A DNA stretch of 64,000 nucleotides, from contig JAHBWW010000003.1 of assembly GCA_019636795.1 (NCBI GenBank), positions 62,001 to 126,000 of the forward strand, given 5' to 3'. Below are positions 17,336 through 26,175 of the stretch, piece by piece. The notes beneath the pieces are model-generated. The model was not told where the DNA came from, ran no database searches, and saw nothing but the letters and a program-made list of their open reading frames with translations. The DNA comes from Phycisphaeraceae bacterium (GTDB lineage Bacteria > Planctomycetota > Phycisphaerae > Phycisphaerales > UBA1924). How positions within the stretch are numbered: the first letter of the stretch is position 1; each line of letters opens with the position of its first letter. Both the position numbers and the translations under genes were made by a program.

Positions 17336-17977
17336 ATGCTCATTCTTTCAGTAATGATGATGATTGGGATGTCAACGAGCGATCCGCAGGGCGACAGCGG
17401 TTCTGTGGCGGTCGATTCGAGGTTGGAGACCGGAACGATCGCGTTTGATTTGCAGAAGGCCGGACCAGCGTTTCTTGAACCGGGGCATACGCGACTGACG
17501 TTCGGTGGAGGAGTGGCGTGGGCACTTGAAAGCGACGACGAATCGACGGATTACAACGTCTTCGTGACGTGGAGCCGATTTCTCGTGCAGGACATCGAGA
17601 TTCGGCTCGAGGGCGGGCTGTGGTACTTCGATCAGGAAGGTGATACGGCGTTTGGATTCAATCCGAGTTTCACGTTTCGATGGCATTTGATCAAATCCGA
17701 CCCATGGACGATCTTTTCCGACCCATGGACGATCTTTGCGGATGCGGGGATCGGTGTGTTGCTGGCGAGCGACGATGTGCCGTCAGGTGGGACGAGTTTC
17801 AATTTCATGCCGCGGGCGGGTGGTGGTGTGACATATCGGCTCAATGACGTTGGGCATCGGCTTGAGCTTGGCGTGCGGTGGCACCATGTTTCCAACGCGC
17901 GTGTAACGGGCGACAGCAACAATCCGGATCGCGACGGTGTGATGGTGTATGCCGGATTCAGCATCCCGTTCAACTGA
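17336..17977 (+). CDS. PagL-like lipid A 3-O-deacylase / acyloxyacyl-hydrolase-related outer-membrane protein
   Basis: A 213-residue protein with an N-terminal hydrophobic signal (MLILSVMMMIGMS) and amphipathic beta strands ending in an aromatic residue (MVYAGFSIPFN), as in small outer-membrane barrels. The HHVSNARVTGDSNNPDRDG segment matches the H-x-S-N-A...NP..G signature of PagL-type lipid A deacylases, with the catalytic His and Ser present. The third catalytic acidic residue may be the Asp of DRDG, which is uncertain. It overlaps an internal 21-bp tandem duplication (17696-17737) that adds seven residues. ATG 17336 is chosen over 17294 because it starts the signal sequence. Confidence 0.65.
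   Translation: MLILSVMMMIGMSTSDPQGDSGSVAVDSRLETGTIAFDLQKAGPAFLEPGHTRLTFGGGVAWALESDDESTDYNVFVTWSRFLVQDIEIRLEGGLWYFDQEGDTAFGFNPSFTFRWHLIKSDPWTIFSDPWTIFADAGIGVLLASDDVPSGGTSFNFMPRAGGGVTYRLNDVGHRLELGVRWHHVSNARVTGDSNNPDRDGVMVYAGFSIPFN
17696..17737 (+). repeat. Perfect 21-bp tandem duplication inside the PagL-like gene
   Basis: The unit at 17696-17716 (starting TCCGACCCATGG, ending GATCTTT) is repeated exactly at 17717-17737. It keeps the reading frame and yields two consecutive SDPWTIF heptapeptides. Absence of any mismatch between the copies suggests a recent event or an unstable tract. Confidence 0.9.
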
Positions 17978-17998
17978 AGTGTGTGATGGGGCAATGTA

Positions 17999-18964
17999 TC
18001 AGCCGGCGTCTGCGAGGCGCGGTGTAGCCATGCTATCGAGATCCCTCACGACGATGCGGTTGCGCCCGGATCGTTTGGCCTGATAGAGGGACTTGTCGGC
18101 TTCTTCGATCCACTTCCATGGCTCGATCGCGGTCGAACCAGAGGCCCCGGCGATGCCCATTGAGGTGGTGACGAGCCGCTCGGGGTGCTTGGGCCAACGC
18201 AGCTGTTCGAAACGGGTACGGATACGTTCACAAAGTTCGGAGGCCTGCTTTGGCGAGGTCTCGGGCATGATGACGGCGAATTCTTCGCCACCATAGCGGC
18301 ACACAATGTCGGTCTGCCGGACTTCCTTGAGCATGAGGCGTGCGAGCGTCTGGATGACGGTGTCTCCAGCGGGATGGCCGTAGGTGTCGTTGATGGACTT
18401 GAAGTGATCGATGTCGACCATGGCCAGTGAAAGCGGGCTGCCATAGCGAATGTTGCGTGCGTGTTCTGCTGCCCATTGTGCATCGAAGTGGGCTCTGTTC
18501 CACAGGCCGCTGAGTCCGTCGACTTGTGCCCGCTGTGCGAGCATGTTGAGGAGCGAACTGAATCGAATGGCTGCGCGAACTCGCGCTCGAAGTTCTGCAA
18601 GATTGAAGGGCTTAGTCACATAGTCTGATGCGCCAAGATCGAAGGCGGTGACCTTGTCGTCGCTCCCGGTGCGGCCAGAGAGAACAATCACGGGAATTTC
18701 GTGGAGAGTGGAGTCGTCCTTGAGGCTGCGAAGAACTTCGAACCCGTCCATTTTTTCCATCTGAAGGTCGAGAATGATGACGGCGGGGCGCAATGCACGG
18801 GCGAGTGCGAGACCTTCTTCGCCAGTAAAGGTGGTCACGAGATCGAGAGACTCGGAGCGCAGGCGTGCCTGAAGCAGACGATGAATATCGGCGCAATCGT
18901 CGATGAGGAGCACGACGGGTTTGATCTCGTCGTGGGCGTGTTGTTCGGGGCCGACTGTGTGCAT
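17999..18964 (-). CDS. Response regulator with GGDEF domain (PleD-like diguanylate cyclase)
   Basis: A 321-residue cytoplasmic signalling protein that should make cyclic di-GMP when phosphorylated. The receiver domain covers about residues 15-135, with the acidic pocket D22-D23 and phosphoacceptor D66 (ILDLQMEKMDG), and Lys in VTKPFN. The GGDEF domain follows, with the active-site sequence GGEEF (226-230), preceded by an RxxD inhibitory site at R217-D220, the standard five residues before it. So the enzyme should be active and product-inhibited. It starts 24 nt after the stop of the Hpt gene, a natural partner for phosphotransfer. No DNA-binding domain is present. Confidence 0.93.
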   Translation of the reverse strand: MHTVGPEQHAHDEIKPVVLLIDDCADIHRLLQARLRSESLDLVTTFTGEEGLALARALRPAVIILDLQMEKMDGFEVLRSLKDDSTLHEIPVIVLSGRTGSDDKVTAFDLGASDYVTKPFNLAELRARVRAAIRFSSLLNMLAQRAQVDGLSGLWNRAHFDAQWAAEHARNIRYGSPLSLAMVDIDHFKSINDTYGHPAGDTVIQTLARLMLKEVRQTDIVCRYGGEEFAVIMPETSPKQASELCERIRTRFEQLRWPKHPERLVTTSMGIAGASGSTAIEPWKWIEEADKSLYQAKRSGRNRIVVRDLDSMATPRLADAG

Positions 18965-18988
18965 GCGAGCACCGCCGATGCAAGAGAC

Positions 18989-19336
18989 TCAGGTGTGGCG
19001 AACGCCGGCGACAGCGTGAGAACAGAGAGCAACGAGCTCGCGGAACTGGTGCTCGACGCCATCAAGAGCGTCGGACTGGACTGGACGATCGCGAAGTGGG
19101 GATTCGAGTTCGCCCGCTGCGATCCCGATGCTCTCGAACCCGAACCCGGCTGCGGAGCCCTTGAGTTGGTGTGCGAGTCGGCGGAGCGAGCCGAGATCGG
19201 CGGAGTTCCACGCTTGTTCGAGTGCGGCTACACGTTGCGGCAGTTCCTGGATGAAGAGACCGATAAGTTCCTTCATCTCGGGATCATCGGCAAAGGTACT
19301 GGTAATCGGATCGCGCCGGAATGCGTCTTGGCCCAT
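18989..19336 (-). CDS. Hpt-domain phosphotransfer protein
   Basis: A 115-residue stand-alone histidine phosphotransfer domain. Phosphorylatable His56 lies in RRLAHQLKGSAAGFGF, the standard Hpt motif, and the four-helix bundle pattern is intact. ATG 19336 (MGQDAFRRDP) is chosen because it gives the usual domain length. The frame is open to 19420 but the added residues are unlike the family. It is immediately upstream of the receiver-GGDEF gene and likely passes phosphoryl groups from an unlinked hybrid kinase to it, by family knowledge. It lies 96 bp downstream of phoU. Confidence 0.87.
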   Translation of the reverse strand: MGQDAFRRDPITSTFADDPEMKELIGLFIQELPQRVAALEQAWNSADLGSLRRLAHQLKGSAAGFGFESIGIAAGELESPLRDRPVQSDALDGVEHQFRELVALCSHAVAGVRHT

Positions 19337-19432
19337 GCTGAGACCTCCCTCATCAATGTCTTCGGCATTGCAGCCTACCGAGTTGATGGGAGACCAGCAA
19401 AAGGAATCGGCGTGATGCACGCCTGTAACGAT

Positions 19433-20146
19433 TCAGGATGCAGGGTCGCGGCGCTTAGAGTGGCGAACAATAACGCCTGTCGCGAGATACACGACGTCCT
19501 CGGCAATGTTGGCCATGAGATCACCAACACGCTCGAGTTCTCGGCCGATGCGGTAGGCCAGGAGGGCGTGTTGCACGGCTGAGACATCGCGTTCGATCCA
19601 TTCTCGGACTTCCTCGAAGAGTTTTCGGTCGAGGTCATCGATGACTTTGTCACCCGAGATGAGCATCCGGGCGGCATCGACGTCTTCATTGAGCACGGCG
19701 CGGAGGAGGTTGTGGCACATGGCCGGGACGCGATCCCCCATGTCACGCAGGGCGGTGGGCCAGGGAATATCGGAAGAATTCTCAAGTCTTCTCGTGATCT
19801 TGGCAATTGAGGACGCGTGGTCGGCGACGCGCTCGACATCCTCGTTGACCTTGAGGCAGAAAGTGAGCACGCGAAAGTCGTGAGCGAACGGCTGCCGAAG
19901 GGTCATCAGACGCAGGCACTCCTGCTCGATGGCCACTTCTTCTTCATCGACCCGGTCTTCCTGTCGGCGCACGTCGGCGGCCTGTTCGTGATTGCCGGTC
20001 CAGAGTGCTGTCAGAGAAGACTCGAGCATCGCAATGGCATATGAGGCTTCAGTCACCAGACGGCGACGCAGGCGCAGCAGCTCTCGTTGGAGCATCGAAT
20101 CGCCATCGCGTGAAGTCCCGAATTGACCAAAAGCCTCAGCAGCCAT
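19433..20146 (-). CDS. PhoU family protein
   Basis: A 237-residue all-alpha protein with two three-helix PhoU repeats. Each repeat carries the metal-binding E/D-x3-D pattern: VNEDVERVADHASSI in the first and GRELERVGDLMANIAEDVVY in the second. PhoU proteins tune phosphate uptake through the PhoR-PhoB system and the Pst transporter. Neither pst nor pho two-component genes are nearby, so a free-standing regulator is inferred. The start is ATG 20146, with GAGAGG upstream; TTG 20152 is also possible. It may lead an operon into the Hpt and diguanylate cyclase genes. Confidence 0.88.
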   Translation of the reverse strand: MAAEAFGQFGTSRDGDSMLQRELLRLRRRLVTEASYAIAMLESSLTALWTGNHEQAADVRRQEDRVDEEEVAIEQECLRLMTLRQPFAHDFRVLTFCLKVNEDVERVADHASSIAKITRRLENSSDIPWPTALRDMGDRVPAMCHNLLRAVLNEDVDAARMLISGDKVIDDLDRKLFEEVREWIERDVSAVQHALLAYRIGRELERVGDLMANIAEDVVYLATGVIVRHSKRRDPAS

Positions 20147-20256
20147 GAGCAACGCCTCTCTCCAGCACTCAGCAAGGAACCCTACGCGATGGAAAATGTC
20201 ACAAGAGTGATCCTATGCGCAGATTTAACACTTATCGGCGCTGCAGCGATGGGAAC

Positions 20257-23200
20257 TCAAACTTTCGGCTGAATCGGGGGGTTCAATCTGTGCCTGAGAA
20301 TCCGGAGGAGGGTTTCGGGCGCGAGGTGATTGGGCGGAAGACGAAGATAGATTTCGGACAATGGTTCGCCGCTGATATCCCGAGCATTGGTTTGGGCGAG
20401 TTCGGGACCGATGACTCGGACGGTTCCCTGCCCGGTACGGAGCAATGCGGCTGCGGGTTCTGGGTTTGACGAAAGAAGGACAACATCCTGCCCGCGTATG
20501 GTGAGCGTACGGATATCGACAGCGGCCGCCGCCACGCGAAGTTCTGCGAGCTCGAGTAAGTTTTCGACCTGCGTAGGCGGTGTGCCGTACGCGGCTTCGA
20601 GGTCAGTGCGGACGATCTCGATTTCGGCGCGTGTAGGGGCGATGGCGATGCGTCGGTAGGCTTCGAGGCGACGCACGTCGGACGGAATGTAATGGCGTGG
20701 TATAAGACCAGACACTCCGATTTCAACGGTTGTGGCGCTTGGAGGCTCAATGGCGCGGCCATGCGTGAGTTCCTGAACGGCTTGTTCGAGCAGGCGGCAG
20801 AACATCTCGTACCCAACAGCGGCGATGTGTCCGGATTGCTCGGCACCGAGAATGTTGCCAGCGCCGCGAATCTCAAGGTCGCGCATGGCAATCTTGAACC
20901 CTGCACCGAGCATCGAGTATTGCTCGATGGCCTTGAGTCGCTTCTGAGCCACCTCACGCACCGTTCGTTCTGGGGAAAGAAGCAGATAGCAGTATGCGCG
21001 ATGCTTATAGCGTCCGACTCGGCCTCGGAGTTGGTGGAGATCGGCCAGACCGAAACGGTCTGCATCGTTGATGATCATGGTATTGGCGGTCGGATTGTCG
21101 ATGCCAGATTCGATGATGGTGGTGGAGACGAGAATGTCGGCCTGGCGACGCATGAACTTGAGCATAACTTCTTCGAGTTCGCCCGGCGGCATCTGTCCGT
21201 GGCCTACGACAATGCGAGCACCAGGGGCCAAACGCTGCACTTCGCCAGCGACGCTGTTGATGTTGTGAACTCGGTTGTGGACGAAGTAGACCTGGCCTTC
21301 GCGCGCCAGTTCGCGTGCAATGGCTCGTGCGATGCGCTCGGAGTTATATGGGATGACTTCGGTGACGATGGCGCGGCGGTCGAGCGGAGGAGTCGAGAGG
21401 CTTGAGATGTCGCGCAGGCCGAGCATAGCCATGTGAAGCGTGCGCGGGATCGGAGTGGCCGAAAGGGTGAGCACGTCAACGAGCATGCGCAATTGGAGCA
21501 GGCGTTCCTTGTGTTCGACGCCGAAGCGTTGTTCTTCGTCGATGATGACCAGTCCGAGGTCGGCGAATCGGACGTCCTTTGATAAAAGGCGATGCGTGCC
21601 GATGACGACATCGATCTCACCCTTGCGCAGACGCATGAGTGTGTCATTGATTTCTTTCGTGGTCTTGAAGCGGCTGAGGGACTCTACGCGAAACGGATAA
21701 TCGCGAAATCGGCTCGAAAAAGTGCGTTCATGTTGCTCGGCAAGGACGGTTGTGGGGACAAGCACAGCAACCTGCTTGCCGAACTCACAGGCCTTGAATG
21801 CAGCGCGGATGGCCAGTTCGGTCTTGCCGAAACCAACGTCGCCACAAAGGAGGCGATCCATCGGGCGCGGGGACTGCATGTCGCGTTTGATCTCCCCTAC
21901 TGCTGCGAGCTGGTCTTCGGTTTCCTGGTACGGAAACTCTGCTTCAAACTCCTGTTGCCATGGCGTGTCGGCAGCGTACTGGATTCCGGGAAGATGCTCG
22001 CGTGCGGCACGAACACGCAAGAGTTCGGCAGCCAGATCGCGGACAGAATCTGCCACGCGTTCTTTCTGGTTTTTCCATTTGACGCCGCCGATGGTCGAGA
22101 GCGGAGGCTTGCCGCTGAATCCGCCGACGTATTTCTGAACCTTGTCGATCTGAGTGCACGGAACGTGGAGGCGAGAGGAACTGGCGAACTCGAGAGTCAT
22201 GTACTCCTCGCGTTCGGACTTTGGAGGCTCGGGCTGACCCGGGAGGCGTCGAGGTTTGAGCAATTGCAGGCCGACGAAGAGGGCAATGCCGTGATCGGCG
22301 TGGACGACGTAATCACCGACAGAAAAGCCGAGAAAGGTGTCGGTTGCGCGCGACTGGCGAAGTTTGGCGCCGCGGCGGCGGGCATCGAAGCGATGCAGAA
22401 GTTCGTGGTATGGCAAAACAGCGACACGATTCGGCTCTTCAATCACAAAGCCACGATGTACATACCGATCGATGCTCACGATCGCGGGTCGATTCGGAAT
22501 GTGCTCAGCCAGGAGTTCGACAAATCGGGACTTCTCGCCTTCGTTCTGGCACGCGATGACGACTTGCGATTCCTCTGCGAGTCGGCCCAGATCTGCAAAG
22601 GCTTCTGGTGTGTCCTGAGCGATTGGAGGAAGCGACTCGAAGGGGAGTTGGATGCGGACGTCGGCGGAGGAGGCACCGCCCGAAAACTGATTGACTTCGA
22701 TGAGCAACGCGCTGTGCTGTTCGAGACGTGAGAGAACAGCCGGGGGGCCGAAGATCCCGCGGCCGTCGGTGACGCGCTCGAAGTAACCTCTGGCCTGTTC
22801 GACGATTTCGAGTGTCTCGGCAAGCATGGCCACGAGAGTGGGCGGTAGGATGTCCACAAAGCACACGCCTTCGCAGTGCAGAGCCTTATGTGCGTCGGGT
22901 GTGACGATGTTGACGGATTGAATTTGCCGATCGGAGCCAAGGGTGTCGAGATCGACTTCGTTGATGCGTTCGATCTCGTCGCCGAAGAAGTCGAGACGAA
23001 TGGGGGTTCCGGAGGCTGCCGGGGTGAAGATATCGAGGATTCCTCCTCGGACGGCAAAGTCGCCTTGTTCTTCGATTGCGTCGGTGCGACGATAACCAAC
23101 ACTGACAAGCCACGTGCAGAACTCGGTCTGGTCAAGCGGCTGGCCAACGCGAATGGTGCGGACAAGAGATTCCATTGCGCCTTCGGTCGGGACGGACTGC

Positions 23201-23622
23201 ATCAGCGCCTGGATCGACGCGACGAGCACGCACGGTTTGTCTGGCAGAATTGCCGATGCAGTACGGACGGCCAATAGCCGTTCGGCGAGCAGGTCGGCGT
23301 GGACCGACTCTTCGCCTGCGAGAACTTCCATAGCCGGAAGTTTGAGGACCGGGCACGAATTGGGGTCGTCGGCAAGTTCATCGAGCACTTCATCGGCATC
23401 GTCGAGGTGTGCTGTGACGAGTAATACGGGTACACCGAGTGAGAGTGCGAGAGAGGCCGCGAGGAAGGTCGTGGAGGAACCTGCGACACCGGTAGCCACG
23501 CAGCGTCTGCCGGCGCGCACCTGCCCTGCGAGGTTCGAGACCTTTGGTGCCGTGCTGATGATCTTGATGATGTCCATACTGAACAAGAGTGCTTCGAGCG
23601 GGCAGGCTCGATGCGAAGACAT
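20257..23622 (-). CDS. mfd: Transcription-repair coupling factor Mfd
   Basis: An approximately 1,121-residue ATP-dependent translocase that removes stalled RNA polymerase and recruits UvrA. Seen in order: a UvrB-like N-terminal part, an RNA-polymerase-interacting domain (VGDYVVHADHGIALFVGLQLL), and the two RecA-like motor domains with Walker A LLCGDVGFGKTE, DEEQRF box and LSATPIPRTLHMAML. The TRG motif region (LRGRVGR) and the C-terminal D7 domain follow. Start ATG 23622 forms a TAATG overlap with the stop of the upstream gene, which argues for coupling. ATG 23577 is the alternative and gives MDIIKIISTAP. Neither has a clear ribosome-binding site. Confidence 0.96.
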   Translation of the reverse strand: MSSHRACPLEALLFSMDIIKIISTAPKVSNLAGQVRAGRRCVATGVAGSSTTFLAASLALSLGVPVLLVTAHLDDADEVLDELADDPNSCPVLKLPAMEVLAGEESVHADLLAERLLAVRTASAILPDKPCVLVASIQALMQSVPTEGAMESLVRTIRVGQPLDQTEFCTWLVSVGYRRTDAIEEQGDFAVRGGILDIFTPAASGTPIRLDFFGDEIERINEVDLDTLGSDRQIQSVNIVTPDAHKALHCEGVCFVDILPPTLVAMLAETLEIVEQARGYFERVTDGRGIFGPPAVLSRLEQHSALLIEVNQFSGGASSADVRIQLPFESLPPIAQDTPEAFADLGRLAEESQVVIACQNEGEKSRFVELLAEHIPNRPAIVSIDRYVHRGFVIEEPNRVAVLPYHELLHRFDARRRGAKLRQSRATDTFLGFSVGDYVVHADHGIALFVGLQLLKPRRLPGQPEPPKSEREEYMTLEFASSSRLHVPCTQIDKVQKYVGGFSGKPPLSTIGGVKWKNQKERVADSVRDLAAELLRVRAAREHLPGIQYAADTPWQQEFEAEFPYQETEDQLAAVGEIKRDMQSPRPMDRLLCGDVGFGKTELAIRAAFKACEFGKQVAVLVPTTVLAEQHERTFSSRFRDYPFRVESLSRFKTTKEINDTLMRLRKGEIDVVIGTHRLLSKDVRFADLGLVIIDEEQRFGVEHKERLLQLRMLVDVLTLSATPIPRTLHMAMLGLRDISSLSTPPLDRRAIVTEVIPYNSERIARAIARELAREGQVYFVHNRVHNINSVAGEVQRLAPGARIVVGHGQMPPGELEEVMLKFMRRQADILVSTTIIESGIDNPTANTMIINDADRFGLADLHQLRGRVGRYKHRAYCYLLLSPERTVREVAQKRLKAIEQYSMLGAGFKIAMRDLEIRGAGNILGAEQSGHIAAVGYEMFCRLLEQAVQELTHGRAIEPPSATTVEIGVSGLIPRHYIPSDVRRLEAYRRIAIAPTRAEIEIVRTDLEAAYGTPPTQVENLLELAELRVAAAAVDIRTLTIRGQDVVLLSSNPEPAAALLRTGQGTVRVIGPELAQTNARDISGEPLSEIYLRLPPNHLAPETLLRILRHRLNPPIQPKV

Positions 23623-24164
23623 TATTCGAAGACGATCAGGTCTTCGAGGCGTTCGAGTGTGCGGGGGCCGATGCCCCGTACACGGTCAAGATCGGAGAGG
23701 GTTCGGAATCGGCCGCGCATGCGTTCTTCGATGATTCGCTGGGAGAGTGCGGGCCCGATTCCTGGCAGGAGTTCGAGCTCTCGCTGTGTGGCTGTGTTGA
23801 CATTGATGCGAAGTGGAACCGGAGAACTGCCAATGGGGGGCGGCAGTTGCTCGGGTATCTCGGGCGCTGGAGTTGTAGTGGCCTGAATGGGCGGTGCCGA
23901 TTGTTGAGGTGAAACGGGTTGCTCGACAGGGGTGGCGATCTGTTGCTGAGCCGGAGGTTGCTGAGGCGGGGCATCGGGGATGGGTGCGGGTGAGCGTGAG
24001 GCAAGCACAGGCGGCAGCGGCACCTGGTATGCGGGTGCGGGCGCTGGCGAGCGACTTCCGACAAGCGCCCATGCCGAACCCATCACCGCCAGACCTGCGA
24101 CAAAGCAAGCAATGTACTTGCAGAGCACCATGGTCGAACTGTGTGTCGAGTTCAAAGATGTCAT
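23622..24164 (-). CDS. ComEA-like helix-hairpin-helix protein
   Basis: A 180-residue exported or membrane-anchored DNA-binding protein. It has an N-terminal hydrophobic segment (about 13-36, VLCKYIACFVAGLAVMGSAWALV), a Pro/Gln/Ala-rich linker (about 40-115) and a C-terminal double helix-hairpin-helix domain: INVNTATQRELELLPGIGPALSQRIIEER and LDRVRGIGPRTLERLEDLIVF. ComEA binds DNA in competence and in other contexts. No other competence genes are in the window, so the role is uncertain. Its stop overlaps the mfd start (TAATG), so the two are probably translated from one mRNA. Confidence 0.85.
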   Translation of the reverse strand: MTSLNSTHSSTMVLCKYIACFVAGLAVMGSAWALVGSRSPAPAPAYQVPLPPVLASRSPAPIPDAPPQQPPAQQQIATPVEQPVSPQQSAPPIQATTTPAPEIPEQLPPPIGSSPVPLRINVNTATQRELELLPGIGPALSQRIIEERMRGRFRTLSDLDRVRGIGPRTLERLEDLIVFE

Positions 24165-24191
24165 GGATCTAGTGTAACGTCTGGGGGGTGG

Positions 24192-26066
24192 TCAGTGAGC
24201 AACGGGTTTACCGCCGAGGACTGAATAATCTTCGAGTCCGCGCGGGGGGCGTTCGTTCTCGAGGGCATCGCGGAGTTCAACGATGCGTTCGACGATGACT
24301 TTGGGGTGGCCGCTGACCGAGATCAGGCCGCCTCGGGGCATCTCGGCGGGCTGGGGAAGGTCATACAGCTCGTGCCAGCAGACGCTCTGAATGAATGGTT
24401 TGGAAAGGGCGATGGCCAAAACTGAGGTGGCCCAGTCGGCCTGGACCTGCTCGGTCCAGGGCTTGCGCCACGAGCCGGGATTTCGGTCAGCCAGTTCGGG
24501 GTGGCCGACGGATTCTGGCGTTGCGCTAGGGGCACCAACTGCGGTCAGGCTGATCGGTTTTTCGAGCATCGCGCATCGATCAAGCATGGCAGAGAACTCC
24601 ATAAGATCGCGCACGGATTGGCCCTGTTCGGGCTGCCCCATCTGCACGCGCAGGCCGAATGAATCGACCATGATGCCCGATTGCGTGAGCATGTCGGCGT
24701 AGAGCAGAGGCGGAAGCGAGCGGCGTGAACCTGTGTAGTACTCGCCCCACGGATGCGTGAGTTCGACCTGGATTCGTGCGGCCGGGTGCAGTTTGCGCAC
24801 CACCATCACGCAGATGCGGGTCAGGTCCATCATCTGGTCGAACGTCAACGCGAAGTTCGTGTTTGCGTGCAAGCCCGAAACAATGGTCCAGCGTGCGATG
24901 GTGCGGCGATATCGCGTCACGACATTCTTGACGTGCTCGTACACGAGTTCGCGCAGTGTCTCGTAGTCATTCTCCCAGATATAGAGCCAATCGGGAACCG
25001 AACAGGGTCGAAGATCGACGACTGGTCCGGCGACAACAGGGAGTTTTGCCTTGCGCACGGCCCATTCGATCCAGCGGTCTGTGTTCTGAAAAAGGTACCG
25101 GCCTTCGGTTGGTTCCATCTCAGCCCATCGCATGGGCATGGTGACGAACTCGGAACACTTGAGGGCGACATCCTGGGCGGTGTCGAAGAAGGCTCCGGGG
25201 GAGATTGCGCAGCCGAGTGCGGGGCGCATGGGCAGGATGACGCCGACGCGGTTGGGGGAAATTACGGTTGCGACGACACCTCGTGCGGTGCGGTCGGCCG
25301 AACCGCCGGGTTGATCTTCGAGTGCCTGACGGTGCAGTTGCCCGGACATGCGAGGCCCGAACTCCGTCGCGGCGTTGAGTAGAGCGAGTCGTTCGCTGGC
25401 ATCGATGGCGAGCCAAAGAGCGCGCAGCGCAAGGCGATTGGCGTCGGCCGAGTAGCCGAATGTGGCGGAGGTTCCTTCGCTGTTGTCGCCAAGACCGTGC
25501 CTCTGGGCGACGAGGGCATCGGTGAATGTGAGCCTTGCCTGTTCAAAGAGCTGCATGATCTGGTGATCGCGCGGGAGGTCGAAGAGTTGCCAGTCCTCGA
25601 GTTTGTAGAGAAACAACATGAGGCGATGGCGTGCGAGTTCGAGCGTGAGGAGATATGGCTCGTCGCGTTCGGGAAGCAAGCAGGTCTGGAGCGTGAGAAC
25701 CCCCAGAGCGGTCAGACGGTCGAAAGACATGACTTCGGCTTCGGGAGATGGCGCGGCTTCGCCAAGGGCTTGAGCACCCTGAGCTCGACGGGCACGCTCG
25801 GCACGGATTTTTTCCCGAAACGCCTTTTCGTCGAGCATTTCGTCGCCGCTGCGGGTGGGCGCGAGTTTGTGCAGGACCGCCGAATCGAGGGCGATTTGCA
25901 TGGACAGGCCGGCAGCCTCGATATTGGGCTTGATGCAACGGATCAAACCATCCTCAAAGCGAATATCCCCCGCAACCGGAGAATTGTCGGGGCCGACAAG
26001 ATGGGCGTGGCGCACTGCGAGCGTGGTCGCGGGAAGGTCGCCATCGAAAACTACGAAACTCAGCAT
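24192..26066 (-). CDS. GH10-like (xylanase-fold) protein with substituted catalytic residues
   Basis: A 624-residue protein. The N-terminal 280 residues are an uncharacterised region. The C-terminal half resembles glycoside hydrolase family 10: FVTMPMRWAEMEPTEGRYLFQNTDRWIEWA (about 307-336) fits the substrate-end 'ENEMKW..iEP..G.f.f..aD' strand, then PVVAG..V..R..VPDWL, and WTIVSGLHAN (393-402) and KPISLTAVGAP (503-513). In active enzymes the WD(V)VNE and TELD motifs supply acid/base and nucleophile Glu. Here the aligned positions are Gly and Ala. No signal peptide is evident at ATG 26066. The gene is 110 bp from the divergent purC. A non-catalytic role or carbohydrate binding is possible. 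Confidence 0.68.
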   Translation of the reverse strand: MLSFVVFDGDLPATTLAVRHAHLVGPDNSPVAGDIRFEDGLIRCIKPNIEAAGLSMQIALDSAVLHKLAPTRSGDEMLDEKAFREKIRAERARRAQGAQALGEAAPSPEAEVMSFDRLTALGVLTLQTCLLPERDEPYLLTLELARHRLMLFLYKLEDWQLFDLPRDHQIMQLFEQARLTFTDALVAQRHGLGDNSEGTSATFGYSADANRLALRALWLAIDASERLALLNAATEFGPRMSGQLHRQALEDQPGGSADRTARGVVATVISPNRVGVILPMRPALGCAISPGAFFDTAQDVALKCSEFVTMPMRWAEMEPTEGRYLFQNTDRWIEWAVRKAKLPVVAGPVVDLRPCSVPDWLYIWENDYETLRELVYEHVKNVVTRYRRTIARWTIVSGLHANTNFALTFDQMMDLTRICVMVVRKLHPAARIQVELTHPWGEYYTGSRRSLPPLLYADMLTQSGIMVDSFGLRVQMGQPEQGQSVRDLMEFSAMLDRCAMLEKPISLTAVGAPSATPESVGHPELADRNPGSWRKPWTEQVQADWATSVLAIALSKPFIQSVCWHELYDLPQPAEMPRGGLISVSGHPKVIVERIVELRDALENERPPRGLEDYSVLGGKPVAH

Positions 26067-26078
26067 GCTGGACCCTGG

Positions 26079-26094
26079 CCTCCGCCTTTGGAGG
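26079..26094 (-). promoter_or_regulatory. Hairpin able to hide the ribosome-binding site of the GH10-like gene
   Basis: On the minus strand CCTCC (26094-26090) and GGAGG (26083-26079) are separated by six bases, so the mRNA can fold to bury the GGAGG. That GGAGG is 12 nt before ATG 26066, a little far for an ideal site; AGGG lies closer. The effect is inferred only. Confidence 0.4.
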
Positions 26095-26175
26095 ATGGAA
26101 ACTGTACGATCGTGCCCCGGCTTGGGCGAGTCGGAACCGCAATGACTTTCGGGCAGGGGGAATCGGCGGATACCA

